Shown here one piece after another: positions 39,522-47,986 of a stretch of 64,000 nt of DNA. A model generated the notes under the pieces. It worked only from the letters and a program-made list of their open reading frames with translations, did no database searches and was not told the origin of the DNA. Both the position numbers and the translations under genes were made by a program. Within the stretch, counting starts at the first letter, position 1. Each line of letters starts with the position of its first letter. Origin of the DNA: Intestinimonas massiliensis (ex Afouda et al. 2020). GTDB taxonomy: Bacteria; Bacillota; Clostridia; Oscillospirales; Oscillospiraceae. The DNA lies in the NCBI RefSeq assembly GCF_900626285.1, contig NZ_LR131147.1, positions 91,750 to 155,749 on the forward strand, written 5' to 3'.

Positions 39522-40400
39522 TTATTCCATGTTCTGGATCTGTTCCCGGATCTTCTCGATCTCGGCTTTGATATCCACCACATAGCCGGCGGTTTCAATA
39601 TCGTTGCATTTGGAGCCGATGGTATTGGCTTCCCGGTTAAATTCCTGAATCAAAAAGTCCAGTTTGCGGCCGATGGCACCGTCCTGAGCCAACAGGTGGC
39701 GCAGCTGGGACAGATGACTGCGGAGACGCACCGTCTCCTCGTCCACCGCCACCTTATCGGCGTAGATGGCCGCTTCCGTCAGGATGCGGCTCTCGTCCAG
39801 CTGGGTATTTTGGAGCACTTCCGCCATTTTGGCGGCCAGCCGGGCCCGATAGTCGGCCACAATGCCGGGGGAACGGATCTCCACCTTGGATACCAGCCCC
39901 TCAATGGTTTCCGCCCGGTTCAGCACATCCTGACCCAGCTTCTCCCCCTCCCGCAGACGCATGGCGTCAAAGTCGTCCAGGGCCAGCTCCAGCACGGAAC
40001 AGATGTCCGCCGACACCGCCTCCAGATCCTCCTGGGTTTTCTCCACCAGGAACACATCCTGGAATCGGGACAACGTGGAAACGGAAATATCGTCTTTCAG
40101 TCCATAGGCATCCCGCAGGGCACACAGGGCGGCATAGTAGCCGTCGGCCATGGGGCGGTTCACCGATATGGTCACATCACCGCTCTCGGAAGGGCCGATG
40201 GTGACGAACACATCTACCTTACCCCGGGAAATATGGGATTGCACCGCAGCCTTTACGGCGTCCTCTGCAAAGACATAGATCCGGGGCAGTTTTACAGTGC
40301 AGTCCAGATATCGGTTATTGACGGAGCGAACTTCTACGGTAATGGGACGGCCATGAAGCACAGCCTCTCCCCTGCCGTAGCCTGTCATACTTTTGATCAA
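39522..40400 (-). CDS. yicC: YicC/YloC-family endoribonuclease
   Basis: A 292-aa protein with the N-terminal MTGYGRGE signature and the C-terminal DUF1732 block (EFNREANTIGSK). YicC-type proteins are endoribonucleases acting on mRNA and sRNA. The start is TTG at 40400, giving the family-standard MIKSMTGYGR beginning, with GGGGGA upstream. It is the first gene of the ylo-type cluster, with a consensus promoter at 40472-40500. Confidence 0.9.
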   Translation of the reverse strand: MIKSMTGYGRGEAVLHGRPITVEVRSVNNRYLDCTVKLPRIYVFAEDAVKAAVQSHISRGKVDVFVTIGPSESGDVTISVNRPMADGYYAALCALRDAYGLKDDISVSTLSRFQDVFLVEKTQEDLEAVSADICSVLELALDDFDAMRLREGEKLGQDVLNRAETIEGLVSKVEIRSPGIVADYRARLAAKMAEVLQNTQLDESRILTEAAIYADKVAVDEETVRLRSHLSQLRHLLAQDGAIGRKLDFLIQEFNREANTIGSKCNDIETAGYVVDIKAEIEKIREQIQNME

Positions 40401-40471
40401 AGCCAGTTCCCCCTGTTCCTGGTTATCTCTGTTGGATCAGTTCCGCAGCGGGTGCGAAAAGCCTTCTGAAA

Positions 40472-40500
40472 AGTATACCAGATCAGGCACCTTTTCGCAA
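40472..40500 (-). promoter_or_regulatory. Promoter of the ylo-type cluster
   Basis: Minus strand: TTGCGA (40500-40495), 17-bp spacer, TATACT (40477-40472) with TG just upstream. It overlaps the end of the preceding membrane-protein gene. Confidence 0.75.
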
Positions 40501-41019
40501 GACCCTGTCCACTCTGGCCACGTACAGGCCAATAAGCTTGGAAAATCCCACGTCGTAGATCACAAAGGCCACACTGCCCGCAGCAAAGATCATCCAGCCC
40601 TTATTTAAAATCGGCGGCAGAAAGGGTAAAAACAACTCCCGCAGGCCAAACCAGAAAATCGCGACGCTTCCATTAAAAACCGCCAGCTTGCACACCCATT
40701 CCAGTACCCGGTTGGGAAGATGCTCCAGCAGGGATTTCAGCATGGGCCACAGGCCGAAAAAGAGCAGGTAGAGTACCACGCTCCCCTTGCTGGGGAGCAG
40801 CAGCAGCCCCAGAATTCCCGTGGCACCGTAGCAGAAAAATCCCGCACCCATGCCCGCAGATATCACTGCGCCAGCCGGGAATACTCCGGCAATGGCCGTG
40901 ACACCCAGCCGGGCTGTGGGTGAAATGGCAGACAAATAAAGAACCGCCAGAGAAAGTGCGGTAAGCACCCCAACAAGTGCCACCCGATTGGCGCTTCCCC
41001 GATCCCGCCTCGATGCCAT
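40483..41019 (-). CDS. Integral membrane protein of unknown function
   Basis: A 178-aa protein with about five hydrophobic segments starting near residue 13 (VALVGVLTALSLAVLYLS) and a basic C-terminus. The small glycine-rich segments recall ECF S components or DUF2232-like membrane proteins, but I see no diagnostic motif. GGAGG precedes the ATG by 10 nt, within the end of the dnaJ-like gene, so it is probably cotranscribed with it. Confidence 0.65.
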   Translation of the reverse strand: MASRRDRGSANRVALVGVLTALSLAVLYLSAISPTARLGVTAIAGVFPAGAVISAGMGAGFFCYGATGILGLLLLPSKGSVVLYLLFFGLWPMLKSLLEHLPNRVLEWVCKLAVFNGSVAIFWFGLRELFLPFLPPILNKGWMIFAAGSVAFVIYDVGFSKLIGLYVARVDRVLRKGA

Positions 41020-41022
41020 ATC

Positions 41023-41652
41023 TTAGTATCCTCCTCCGCAACCGCCGCACAGGCAGTTGAGGCACATACAAGCGGTACAGATATCGCAGGCGTCCACACC
41101 GCCGCCGTATCCGTAGGGGCGATAGGCCTGCCCGCCCTGACGCATCATCATCAGCGCCTGGCGGTATTCACCGTTGGAGGGATCCATATTGCAGGCCATC
41201 TGAAAATGCTGGGTGGCCTCATCCAGCCAACCTTTCCGGTAGGCGATAGAGCCGGAGAGGAAATGCCACTCCGCATCCTGAGAAGGGGCGCTCCGCAGCA
41301 GCTGCTCGGCCCGGCTGATATCCCCCATGTTGATGGCCTGGCGGACCTGAGAATAGAGGCTGCCGGAGGTGCTGCCGGAATATTGCTGCTGATAGTTTCC
41401 GCGATAAGCATTCTGCCCCTGATAGGCGCTCTGGCCCTGGTAACCGCCGGAATTCCCACCGCCGCTGCGCATACGGGTGATGGTATCGTAGGCCTCGTTG
41501 ATCTCCTTCATTTTCTCTTCCGCCAGATCAGCCAGGGGATTGTTCTGGTAATTGTCGGGATGATACTTGCGCGCCAGCTCACGGTAGGCCCGCTTGATCT
41601 CATCGTCGCTGGCGTCCGGCTTGACGCCCAATACGCTATACGGATCGCTCAT
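41023..41652 (-). CDS. J-domain protein with TPR-like middle and cysteine-rich tail
   Basis: A 209-aa protein. Residues 1-65 are a J domain with the HPD tripeptide (KYHPDNY) that stimulates DnaK-type chaperones. A Gly/Tyr/Gln linker follows, then a helical repeat region (about 110-175). The end has eight cysteines in about 25 residues (CDICTACMCLNCLCGGC), suggesting metal binding. It overlaps the DUF5685 gene by 4 nt (ATGA), so the two products are made together and may act on the same clients. Confidence 0.8.
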   Translation of the reverse strand: MSDPYSVLGVKPDASDDEIKRAYRELARKYHPDNYQNNPLADLAEEKMKEINEAYDTITRMRSGGGNSGGYQGQSAYQGQNAYRGNYQQQYSGSTSGSLYSQVRQAINMGDISRAEQLLRSAPSQDAEWHFLSGSIAYRKGWLDEATQHFQMACNMDPSNGEYRQALMMMRQGGQAYRPYGYGGGVDACDICTACMCLNCLCGGCGGGY

Positions 41653-42518
41653 GTACTCTGTCTCCTGTTTCTGTGATTGACGGCCTTCCACCGGCCGGTA
41701 AACACCAGCTCTTCCACTGCCGGAAGACCCAGATATAAAATATTTTCTACCGTCCCCTGCCAGTGGCCCAGCTCCAGCAGCGCACCGGCGGAGCGGGCCA
41801 GATTTAGAGAGTGCCGCAGAGTGGTGCGCAGATAGTCCCGGTTCGCTTCCTCCTGTCCGGGGAAGCGGGCGGAGATAGGATTATACCCGCCCCGACGCCG
41901 GTCCTCCTCCAGATCATCCCAGGCGTCCACCAGGTAGATCCAGCGCCCAATATGGTAAAGCAGCTGCTCCAGCGCCCGGTCACGGCCGGAATCATCCGAG
42001 ACAGGCGCCGCGGCAGACAGGATCTTCGCAAAGGTGTCCGCCGTCCGGTCCAGAGAAGGGCAGCTCTCCCGCTCCAGGGTTTGAAGCTGCTCCAGGTTTT
42101 CACGTACCGCCTGATCAAATTCCGGGCGGCTGGCAGCCGCCCTGCGGTAGCTCCGCCGGAACAGCCAGGACAGGAGCCTGGCCCCTGTTTTCCTCCAGAA
42201 TGAGCCATCCGCTACGGTATCCCGCAGCTTCCAGTAGGTCAGGATGGTGCCCGCATCGGCGGCTGCGTCAGTACCGCCGGCCATGGCACAATTCTTTTTC
42301 CGGCACCAGAGCCGGGCGGGACAGGGATGACGCTCCATCACGGGCTTGTCCCCGTCCAGCAGCATGGCCAGAAAGGTAAAATCGTAGTTGAGGAATATAC
42401 GGGCCAGAAAGCCGTGCCGCCTGCCCAGAGCCTGGCACAGGCCACAGTACAGCGCTTCATAATCCCGCTGTTCCCGCACCTTCAGTTCGTCCCGATAGGG
42501 ACGCACGTAACCGAACAT
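41649..42518 (-). CDS. DUF5685-family protein
   Basis: A 289-aa predicted soluble protein, mostly helical, starting MFGYVRPYRDELKVREQ. It contains an early CGLC pair near residue 30 and further cysteines in CPARLWCRKKNC, possibly a metal site. These features match the uncharacterised DUF5685 family found beside dnaJ-like genes in Clostridia. The start codon overlaps the rseC stop (TGATG). Function unknown. Confidence 0.75.
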   Translation of the reverse strand: MFGYVRPYRDELKVREQRDYEALYCGLCQALGRRHGFLARIFLNYDFTFLAMLLDGDKPVMERHPCPARLWCRKKNCAMAGGTDAAADAGTILTYWKLRDTVADGSFWRKTGARLLSWLFRRSYRRAAASRPEFDQAVRENLEQLQTLERESCPSLDRTADTFAKILSAAAPVSDDSGRDRALEQLLYHIGRWIYLVDAWDDLEEDRRRGGYNPISARFPGQEEANRDYLRTTLRHSLNLARSAGALLELGHWQGTVENILYLGLPAVEELVFTGRWKAVNHRNRRQST

Positions 42519-42946
42519 CAGTCCTGAGGATTGATCGCTGTGATGCAGAACGTAATGGAGCGGTCGCGGCGGACCTGACGGTCCAGCAACACCGCCAGCA
42601 GCACACCTATCGCGAAGCCAATCCCGCCTACAGCGGCGCTGATGCCGCCGCTGAGATGGGCGATCGCGCACACGAAATACCCCAGGAAGAACAGGATAAA
42701 GGGCACCAGATAGACCACTACGGCGGCTTTCAGCACACCCCCGGTGGAGGATTCCACCCGCACCATATCGCCGGGCATGGCCCGCACCGGATTGGCCGCC
42801 ACCACGGATACTGTAGAGCTGACCATCAGCTCGCTGCATCCGCCGCCGCACTTGGAACAGTCGTGGCCGCAGGCGGACTGCCGCTTGACTGCCACCTCCG
42901 CAGTACCATTGTCCAGAACCCGTGTTACTTTTGCTGTTTGAATCAT
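42518..42946 (-). CDS. RseC/MucC-family membrane protein
   Basis: A 142-aa protein with an N-terminal cysteine motif (ACGHDCSKCGGGC) and two membrane segments (about 70-125), the pattern of RseC/MucC proteins tied to SoxR reduction and Rnf complexes. The cysteine motif may bind a cluster. Its stop codon is coupled to the DUF5685 start. No rnf genes are in the window. Confidence 0.8.
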   Translation of the reverse strand: MIQTAKVTRVLDNGTAEVAVKRQSACGHDCSKCGGGCSELMVSSTVSVVAANPVRAMPGDMVRVESSTGGVLKAAVVVYLVPFILFFLGYFVCAIAHLSGGISAAVGGIGFAIGVLLAVLLDRQVRRDRSITFCITAINPQD

Positions 42947-42961
42947 TCTATCACCTTTTTA

Positions 42962-44209
42962 TTATTCTCTTGTGATGGAGACCACAATATTGTAATCTCC
43001 CACCACGCCCACATCGCTGCTGCCATCCAGATATACCTTTACGGGAATCGTCTGGTTGCCGGTGGCCAGTTCCACTTCGGACAGATCTGCCACGATCCGC
43101 AGCTGGGAGGATGTTACCGCCTCCACTGCCTCTTTGGTGCCCCGGATCTGCACGCTGCACGACTGGGTCACTACATCTGCCCGGTAGCCGTTGGGCCGAT
43201 TGATAAAGCTAATATTATTAACCTGCAGGACCTTGGTGGTCAGGCCCTTGATGGTCACCGTCACATTTGCCTCTGTAATGCCGCTGACATTGGTGAGGGC
43301 GGAATCCAGCTGGATGGGCATGGACTGGGTCAGGCTGCCGAATACATCGGACAGATTGATTTCACCCAGGCTGATGCTGTCCAGATTTTCCAGATCCTGA
43401 TCACTGCCGGACACCATAATGGTCTTGGGGTCAATGTCGATGTCTACATCATCCTCTGTGGCACCACCGCCGGGGATAATGTCTACCGTCAGTTCCACTT
43501 CCTTCAGTTTCTCCACCGGCATGGTGACCAGCACGGTCTCCGGAGAGGTCTCCAGCTCGCTGTAATATACCGCATTGCCCTCGTAGTCGATCAGCGTATA
43601 CCCGGTGTCCTGACTGTAAGTGGCATTCATATCCGTCTGCGTGACCGTCACCTTGGCGTAATCGATCTGATCCACCAGCTCCTGAGGACCGCTGACGGTG
43701 ACCTTCTCCGGTGCCATGGAGAACTCGCCCCGCTGATAGCCGTCGGCAATGCTGCCCTCAAAGACACCCCGGACCCCTACGTCCTTGCTGGCCCACTTGG
43801 ACACGGTAAACGATACAGTACTTGGGCTGGTGTACTGCAGATCAATGGAATCGGTCGCCGTGATGGAGCGGGGATAGCTGATATTCCGGGCGGTAATGCT
43901 CATATTCTGTTCCCCCGGTTCCGTGATGCCGGACACATCAATGGTCACGGTGGTCTCTCCCTGATTCAAGCGGGACCAGACATCGTTCCGGGTGCGGATC
44001 CGCAGGGCAACGGTCTGGTCGGCACCCTCAGAGATCATAAGCCCTCGCTCCTCCAGCTTTTCCAGGCCGCTGAACACCACCTGCACATTGCTGAGGGTAC
44101 TGGTTTTGATGGGATTGGCCTCTTTCCCCACATAGATCCAGAGGACAAAGGCCAGCAGAAGAGAGATGACAATATAAAACCATCTGCTGTCAGTGATCTT
44201 TTTCCCCAT
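42962..44209 (-). CDS. YbbR-domain regulator of CdaA
   Basis: A 415-aa protein with one N-terminal membrane anchor (about 9-27) and four YbbR repeats outside. In Bacillus and Listeria this protein (CdaR/YbbR) binds and modulates the diadenylate cyclase CdaA. The ATG at 44209 lies within the end of cdaA, with GGGGGAG upstream, so the pair overlaps by 20 nt. glmM, often third in this operon, is absent. Confidence 0.88.
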   Translation of the reverse strand: MGKKITDSRWFYIVISLLLAFVLWIYVGKEANPIKTSTLSNVQVVFSGLEKLEERGLMISEGADQTVALRIRTRNDVWSRLNQGETTVTIDVSGITEPGEQNMSITARNISYPRSITATDSIDLQYTSPSTVSFTVSKWASKDVGVRGVFEGSIADGYQRGEFSMAPEKVTVSGPQELVDQIDYAKVTVTQTDMNATYSQDTGYTLIDYEGNAVYYSELETSPETVLVTMPVEKLKEVELTVDIIPGGGATEDDVDIDIDPKTIMVSGSDQDLENLDSISLGEINLSDVFGSLTQSMPIQLDSALTNVSGITEANVTVTIKGLTTKVLQVNNISFINRPNGYRADVVTQSCSVQIRGTKEAVEAVTSSQLRIVADLSEVELATGNQTIPVKVYLDGSSDVGVVGDYNIVVSITRE

Positions 44210-45077
44210 TCTGCTTCTCCCCCTTTCCTGCCCGGAACAGGTTGGCCAGTTTGAATTTGGGCGCAGCCTCCGCATCCTCCTGCTCAGGCAGCAGTTCATT
44301 GCGCAGCAGACGGTCCAGCGTCTCAGGGGCCAGATGCCGCTTCAGCATACCGCCCACTGCCACGGAAATGGAGCCGGTCTCCTCCGACACGATGGCCACT
44401 ACCGCGTCGGTGTGTTCGCTGGCGCCGATGCCGGCCCGGTGACGCATGCCCAGTTCCCGGGACAGGTTCACATTGCCCGACATAGGGAGCATGCAGCCGG
44501 CGCCTACGATCCGGCCGCCCCGGACGATAACTGCGCCGTCATGGAGGGGCGCTTTGTTCCAAAAGATGTTTTTCAGCAGCTCAGCATTCACCGAGCAGTC
44601 CAGCGCTGTGCCGGTCTTGATGGCATCCTCCAGCATATTTTTTCGCTCAAATACCATCAGGGCACCGGTCTTGGATTTAGAAAGAGAGGTATAGGCCTCC
44701 ACCGTCTGGGTGATGGCGCTGTCCAGTTCATTACGCTCCTCCACGTGGTTGAAGACTTCGCCCAGATTGGTCCGGCCCACCTGTTCCAGGAACCGGCGGA
44801 TCTCCGGCTGGAACAGAATGACCAGGGCAAGGGCTCCATATTCTACGATCTTGCCCATCAGAAAATTCACCGTGTTGAGCTGAAGCGCGCTGGTAACCAG
44901 GATCGCCACAACCAAAAGCAGGATGCCCTTTGCCACGGCTCCGGTACTGGTACGCTGGATAAACATGATGACCTTATAGATAATAAAGGCCATGATGAGG
45001 ATGTCAATGAGATCAGAGACACCGAACGGCGTCACCATCCCCTTGACCTGCTGCAACAGATATAAGATCCCTTCCAT
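44190..45077 (-). CDS. cdaA: Diadenylate cyclase
   Basis: Makes cyclic di-AMP from two ATP. The 295-aa protein has three N-terminal membrane helices (about 15-85) and a DAC domain with the catalytic LHDGAVIV (DGA) and MRHRAGIG (RHR) motifs near 175-205. Cyclic di-AMP controls potassium and osmolyte uptake and wall integrity. A consensus promoter lies at 45133-45161. Confidence 0.95.
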   Translation of the reverse strand: MEGILYLLQQVKGMVTPFGVSDLIDILIMAFIIYKVIMFIQRTSTGAVAKGILLLVVAILVTSALQLNTVNFLMGKIVEYGALALVILFQPEIRRFLEQVGRTNLGEVFNHVEERNELDSAITQTVEAYTSLSKSKTGALMVFERKNMLEDAIKTGTALDCSVNAELLKNIFWNKAPLHDGAVIVRGGRIVGAGCMLPMSGNVNLSRELGMRHRAGIGASEHTDAVVAIVSEETGSISVAVGGMLKRHLAPETLDRLLRNELLPEQEDAEAAPKFKLANLFRAGKGEKQNGEKDH

Positions 45078-45132
45078 TTCCTCATCTCCTGTGTCAGGCC
45101 CTCCAGAGCCTTCACTTCCCTTTAACTAAGAT

Positions 45133-45161
45133 ATTATACTGTATTCCCAGCCTCTTTACAA
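45133..45161 (-). promoter_or_regulatory. cdaA operon promoter
   Basis: Minus strand: TTGTAA (45161-45156), 17-bp spacer, TATAAT (45138-45133). Confidence 0.78.
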
Positions 45162-45209
45162 GTATAACGAAACGGCTGAAAATCAATTTTCTGTAAACAA
45201 CACAAGAGA

Positions 45210-45252
45210 GCGGCGGCCGCCGCCAGAGCCGTACTCTGTCAGCTGCCGCCGC
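45210..45252 (-). terminator. Terminator after cysteine desulfurase gene
   Basis: GCGGCGGC (45210-45217) pairs with GCCGCCGC (45245-45252), with an inner CAGAG/CTCTG stem. The minus-strand continuation TCTCTTGTGTTG is only mildly U-rich. Confidence 0.55.
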
Positions 45253-45254
45253 CG

Positions 45255-46376
45255 TCAGGCATGGGTCAATTGAGCCACCGCCCGTACCAGTTGAGCAATC
45301 TCCGCCCGGGTATTGAAATCGGAGACACTGACCCGAACCGTACCGGTCTCCAGTGTGCCGGCGGACTGGTGTGCGGTGGGCGCGCAGTGGAGGCCGGCAC
45401 GTACCGCGATCCCATGGCGCCCCAGGTATTCCCCCACCTCTTCGCAGTCTCTTCCGGCGATCTGGAAGGACAGGACACCCGCCTGATCCACCGGGTCGTC
45501 GGCCGCAAAGACGCGCACACCGGACAGAGCGGCCAATCCCCGGACAGCGCTCCGGATCAGGCTCCGTTCCCTGCGGAGAATGGCTTCCGTGCCTCTGGAG
45601 CGGACATAGCCCAGGCCCGCCAGCAGTCCGGCGATTCCCGGCATATTATGGGTGCCGGCCTCCAACCGGTCAGGCAGAAAGTCCGGCATGGTCTGGAGTA
45701 CGGAGGCGCTCCCCGTCCCCCCTTCCAGCAGCGGTTTAGGATCGCTGCCGCAGATCAGCAGTCCGGTGCCCTGAGGGCCGTAGAGCCCCTTGTGGCCCGG
45801 CATGGCGATAAAGGCCGCCCTCAGCTGGTCCTGCCGCACCGGCAGACAGCCGGCAGACTGAGAGGCGTCCAGAAGAAAGGGAATCCTTCGCTCCCGACAC
45901 AGGGCGGCGATCTCCTCCACCGGCAGAATAAAACCGAACACGTTGGAAATATGGGTGCAGATCACCGCCTTGACATCGCCCTCCATAGCTTCCGCAAAGG
46001 CAGCCAGCTGTCCCGCCCGGTCAAACAGCGGCGCCCGGGCCGTCACGATCTCCGCCCCGATCCCGTGGAGCGGCCGGGTAACGGCGTTGTGCTCCCAGCC
46101 GGAGATCACCACCCGGTCTCCCGCACTGACCAGGGAGCGGATGGCGATGTTCAGGCCGTGGGTGGCGTTGAAGGTAAAGACCACCCGCTCCGGGTCGGAT
46201 ACGCCGAACAGCTCCGCCGCCGCCTGGCGGCAGGCAAAGGCGGTCTCCGCCGCTTTCATGGCGGGCGGATGTCCGCCCCGGCCGGGGGAGGCCATATGTC
46301 CCACGGCGTAGGCCGCTGCTCTGGCCACCTCCGGCGGCTTCTGCATGGTAGTGGCCGCACTGTCCAGATAGATCAA
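45255..46376 (-). CDS. Cysteine desulfurase / class V aminotransferase-fold enzyme
   Basis: A 373-aa PLP enzyme of the NifS/SufS/Csd superfamily, starting IYLDSAATT, with lysine in AMPGHKGLYGPQG as the Schiff base and the catalytic-cysteine region AGLHCAPTAHQ near residue 330. It probably mobilises sulfur or selenium from (seleno)cysteine. The start is TTG at 46376, 7 nt after AAGGAGG. It overlaps the DUF3343 gene by 4 nt, a pairing that points to sulfur/selenium handling rather than general Fe-S assembly; the specific role is inference. Confidence 0.85.
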   Translation of the reverse strand: MIYLDSAATTMQKPPEVARAAAYAVGHMASPGRGGHPPAMKAAETAFACRQAAAELFGVSDPERVVFTFNATHGLNIAIRSLVSAGDRVVISGWEHNAVTRPLHGIGAEIVTARAPLFDRAGQLAAFAEAMEGDVKAVICTHISNVFGFILPVEEIAALCRERRIPFLLDASQSAGCLPVRQDQLRAAFIAMPGHKGLYGPQGTGLLICGSDPKPLLEGGTGSASVLQTMPDFLPDRLEAGTHNMPGIAGLLAGLGYVRSRGTEAILRRERSLIRSAVRGLAALSGVRVFAADDPVDQAGVLSFQIAGRDCEEVGEYLGRHGIAVRAGLHCAPTAHQSAGTLETGTVRVSVSDFNTRAEIAQLVRAVAQLTHA

Positions 46377-46627
46377 AGCAGCACCTCCTTGTAACTGCCG
46401 TCCCCTGCCATAAGATAGACCCGCTTGGGCGTCAGACCCACCCGGCTCAGAATGAGCAGTGCGTTGGCCAGATTCCGCTCCGACACCTTGACGCTGTGGC
46501 TGCATCCCTCCCGGTCGATGGCTCTGGGGGAGCGGAGGATATGGGCCGTGATCCCCGCCCGCTCCAGCGCTGCGGCCGTCCGCTGGGCATAGGTCAGGGA
46601 GCGGCAGACGATGAGATAATAGACCAT
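46373..46627 (-). CDS. DUF3343 putative Se/S carrier protein
   Basis: An 84-aa protein (MVYYLIVCRSLTYAQR start) of the DUF3343 family, annotated as a possible selenium/sulfur carrier. One cysteine lies early and one in REGCSHSVKV, as expected for persulfide or selenide relay from the desulfurase encoded next. The AGGAG ribosome site lies inside the 3' arm of the terminator hairpin at 46633-46676, so its translation may depend on that structure. Confidence 0.75.
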   Translation of the reverse strand: MVYYLIVCRSLTYAQRTAAALERAGITAHILRSPRAIDREGCSHSVKVSERNLANALLILSRVGLTPKRVYLMAGDGSYKEVLL

Positions 46628-46632
46628 AAGAA

Positions 46633-46676
46633 AAAACGCTCCTCTCGCACCAGTGTATGTGCGTGAGAAGCGTTTT
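46633..46676 (-). terminator. Terminator after ispF, overlapping the next ribosome site
   Basis: Minus strand: 46676-46659 pairs with 46650-46633 with two single mismatches, followed by TTTTTTCTT. The 3' arm contains GAGGAG, the ribosome site of the DUF3343 gene, so readthrough RNA would hide that site. Confidence 0.8.
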
Positions 46677-46682
46677 GCGCCT

Positions 46683-47156
46683 CTATTCTTCCTCCAGCAG
46701 GCAGACGGCATGGGCTGCCATGCCCGCCCCGCTGCCGGTAAAGCCCAGCTTTTCCTCCGTGGTGGCCTTCACGTTGACCCGGTCGGGTGTAACACCCATC
46801 CGCCGGGCCAGATTCTCCCGCATCTCACCGATGTAGGGGGCCAGCTTAGGCCGCTGCGCCAAAACGGTGGCATCCACATTGCCCACCCGGTATCCCGCCC
46901 GGGTCAGCATCTCCACGACCGTGTCCAGCAGCTTCAGGCTGTCCGCTCCCGCATAGGCCGGATCGGTGTCGGGGAAGGCCTTTCCGATATCTCCCAGCCC
47001 AGCCGCCCCCAGCAGGGCATCCATGACGGCGTGGGTCAATACATCCGCGTCAGAGTGGCCCAGCAATCCCTTTTCAAAGGGGATGTCCACCCCTCCTAAA
47101 ATAAGCTTCCGGCCCTCTGTCAGCCTGTGTACGTCATATCCGTGTCCGATTCTCAT
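46683..47156 (-). CDS. ispF: 2-C-methyl-D-erythritol 2,4-cyclodiphosphate synthase
   Basis: Fifth enzyme of the MEP isoprenoid pathway. The 157-aa protein starts MRIGHGYDVHRL (zinc-binding Asp and His), has GHSDADVLTHA and ends with the KATTEEKLGFTG(S)G segment. The start overlaps the ispD stop by 4 nt. With ispD and the ispH-S1 gene nearby, three MEP steps lie within 4 kb. Confidence 0.96.
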   Translation of the reverse strand: MRIGHGYDVHRLTEGRKLILGGVDIPFEKGLLGHSDADVLTHAVMDALLGAAGLGDIGKAFPDTDPAYAGADSLKLLDTVVEMLTRAGYRVGNVDATVLAQRPKLAPYIGEMRENLARRMGVTPDRVNVKATTEEKLGFTGSGAGMAAHAVCLLEEE

Positions 47157-47887
47157 GCCTCGTCCTCCCATTCCAGCAGCGCCTCTGCCATGGCCATATC
47201 CTCCGGCGTAGTCACCTTTAAATTGCGGTAATCCCCCTGGGTCAGCGCTACCCCGATACCCAGGCGCTCCACTGCACCGCAGTCATCAGTGAGTGCGGCA
47301 CCATCCTCCACCGCCCGGGTCAGGGCGGTGCGGATCAGATCCGCCTGAAAAACCTGAGGGGTCTGGATGGCAAACAGCTCCGACCGATCCAAAGTGGTCT
47401 CCACCACCCCATCTTTGGCCCGCTTGATGGTGTCTTTCACCGGTACCGCCGGGGCGGCGGCACCGCACTGGGAGGCCCGGGTGATGACGGCATCCAGTAC
47501 CGCCTGGCTTACCAGAGGCCGGGCACCGTCGTGGATGGCGATCAGCTCCGCCTCTTTACTCACCTCTTCTAAGCCATTCAGCACAGACTGGGTCCGGGTC
47601 TCCCCTCCGGGGATCACCTTGGTCACCTTTTGGAAACCGCAGTCCCGGCACAGCTGACCGATAGGTACGATCAGGTCCCGTCGGGTCACCACCACGATCT
47701 CCGTGATGTGAGGGCACAGCTCCAGCGCCCGAAGAGTGTGGACCAGAACCGGCTGGTCCCCCAGCGGAAGGAGGATCTTGTCCCGGCCCGCCATGCGGGT
47801 GGAACTGCCCGCCGCAGGCACCACGGCGGCGCAGCGGATAGGCGGCGTCCCCTTCTTATGAAACAGGCGCGATAACAATCCGGCCAT
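47153..47887 (-). CDS. ispD: 2-C-methyl-D-erythritol 4-phosphate cytidylyltransferase
   Basis: Third MEP-pathway enzyme, joining CTP to methylerythritol phosphate. The 244-aa protein has the nucleotide-binding VVPAAGSSTRM near residue 22 and IHDGARPL around 120. It has a 20-residue extension before the usual start. ATG 47887 follows GGGGAG closely. A terminator hairpin separates it from carD. Confidence 0.95.
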   Translation of the reverse strand: MAGLLSRLFHKKGTPPIRCAAVVPAAGSSTRMAGRDKILLPLGDQPVLVHTLRALELCPHITEIVVVTRRDLIVPIGQLCRDCGFQKVTKVIPGGETRTQSVLNGLEEVSKEAELIAIHDGARPLVSQAVLDAVITRASQCGAAAPAVPVKDTIKRAKDGVVETTLDRSELFAIQTPQVFQADLIRTALTRAVEDGAALTDDCGAVERLGIGVALTQGDYRNLKVTTPEDMAMAEALLEWEDEA

Positions 47888-47904
47888 TGTTCTCCCCTTT
47901 CCCG

Positions 47905-47926
47905 AAAAAAGGAGCCCGCCGGCTCC
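47905..47926 (-). terminator. carD terminator
   Basis: Minus strand GGAGCC-GGCG-GGCTCC followed by TTTTTT: compact, strong intrinsic terminator between carD and ispD. Confidence 0.88.
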
Positions 47927-47950
47927 CTTGCAGACACTTATGTAAAACTT

Positions 47951-47972
47951 GGGCGGCCGCGGCGGGCCGCCC
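47951..47972 (-). repeat. Second hairpin after carD
   Basis: GGGCGGCC (47951-47958) and GGCCGCCC (47965-47972) form an 8-bp stem with a six-base loop, followed on the minus strand by AGTTTTAC. It probably acts in tandem with the terminator at 47905-47926. Confidence 0.6.
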
Positions 47973-47986
47973 ACACGACAAACTTA

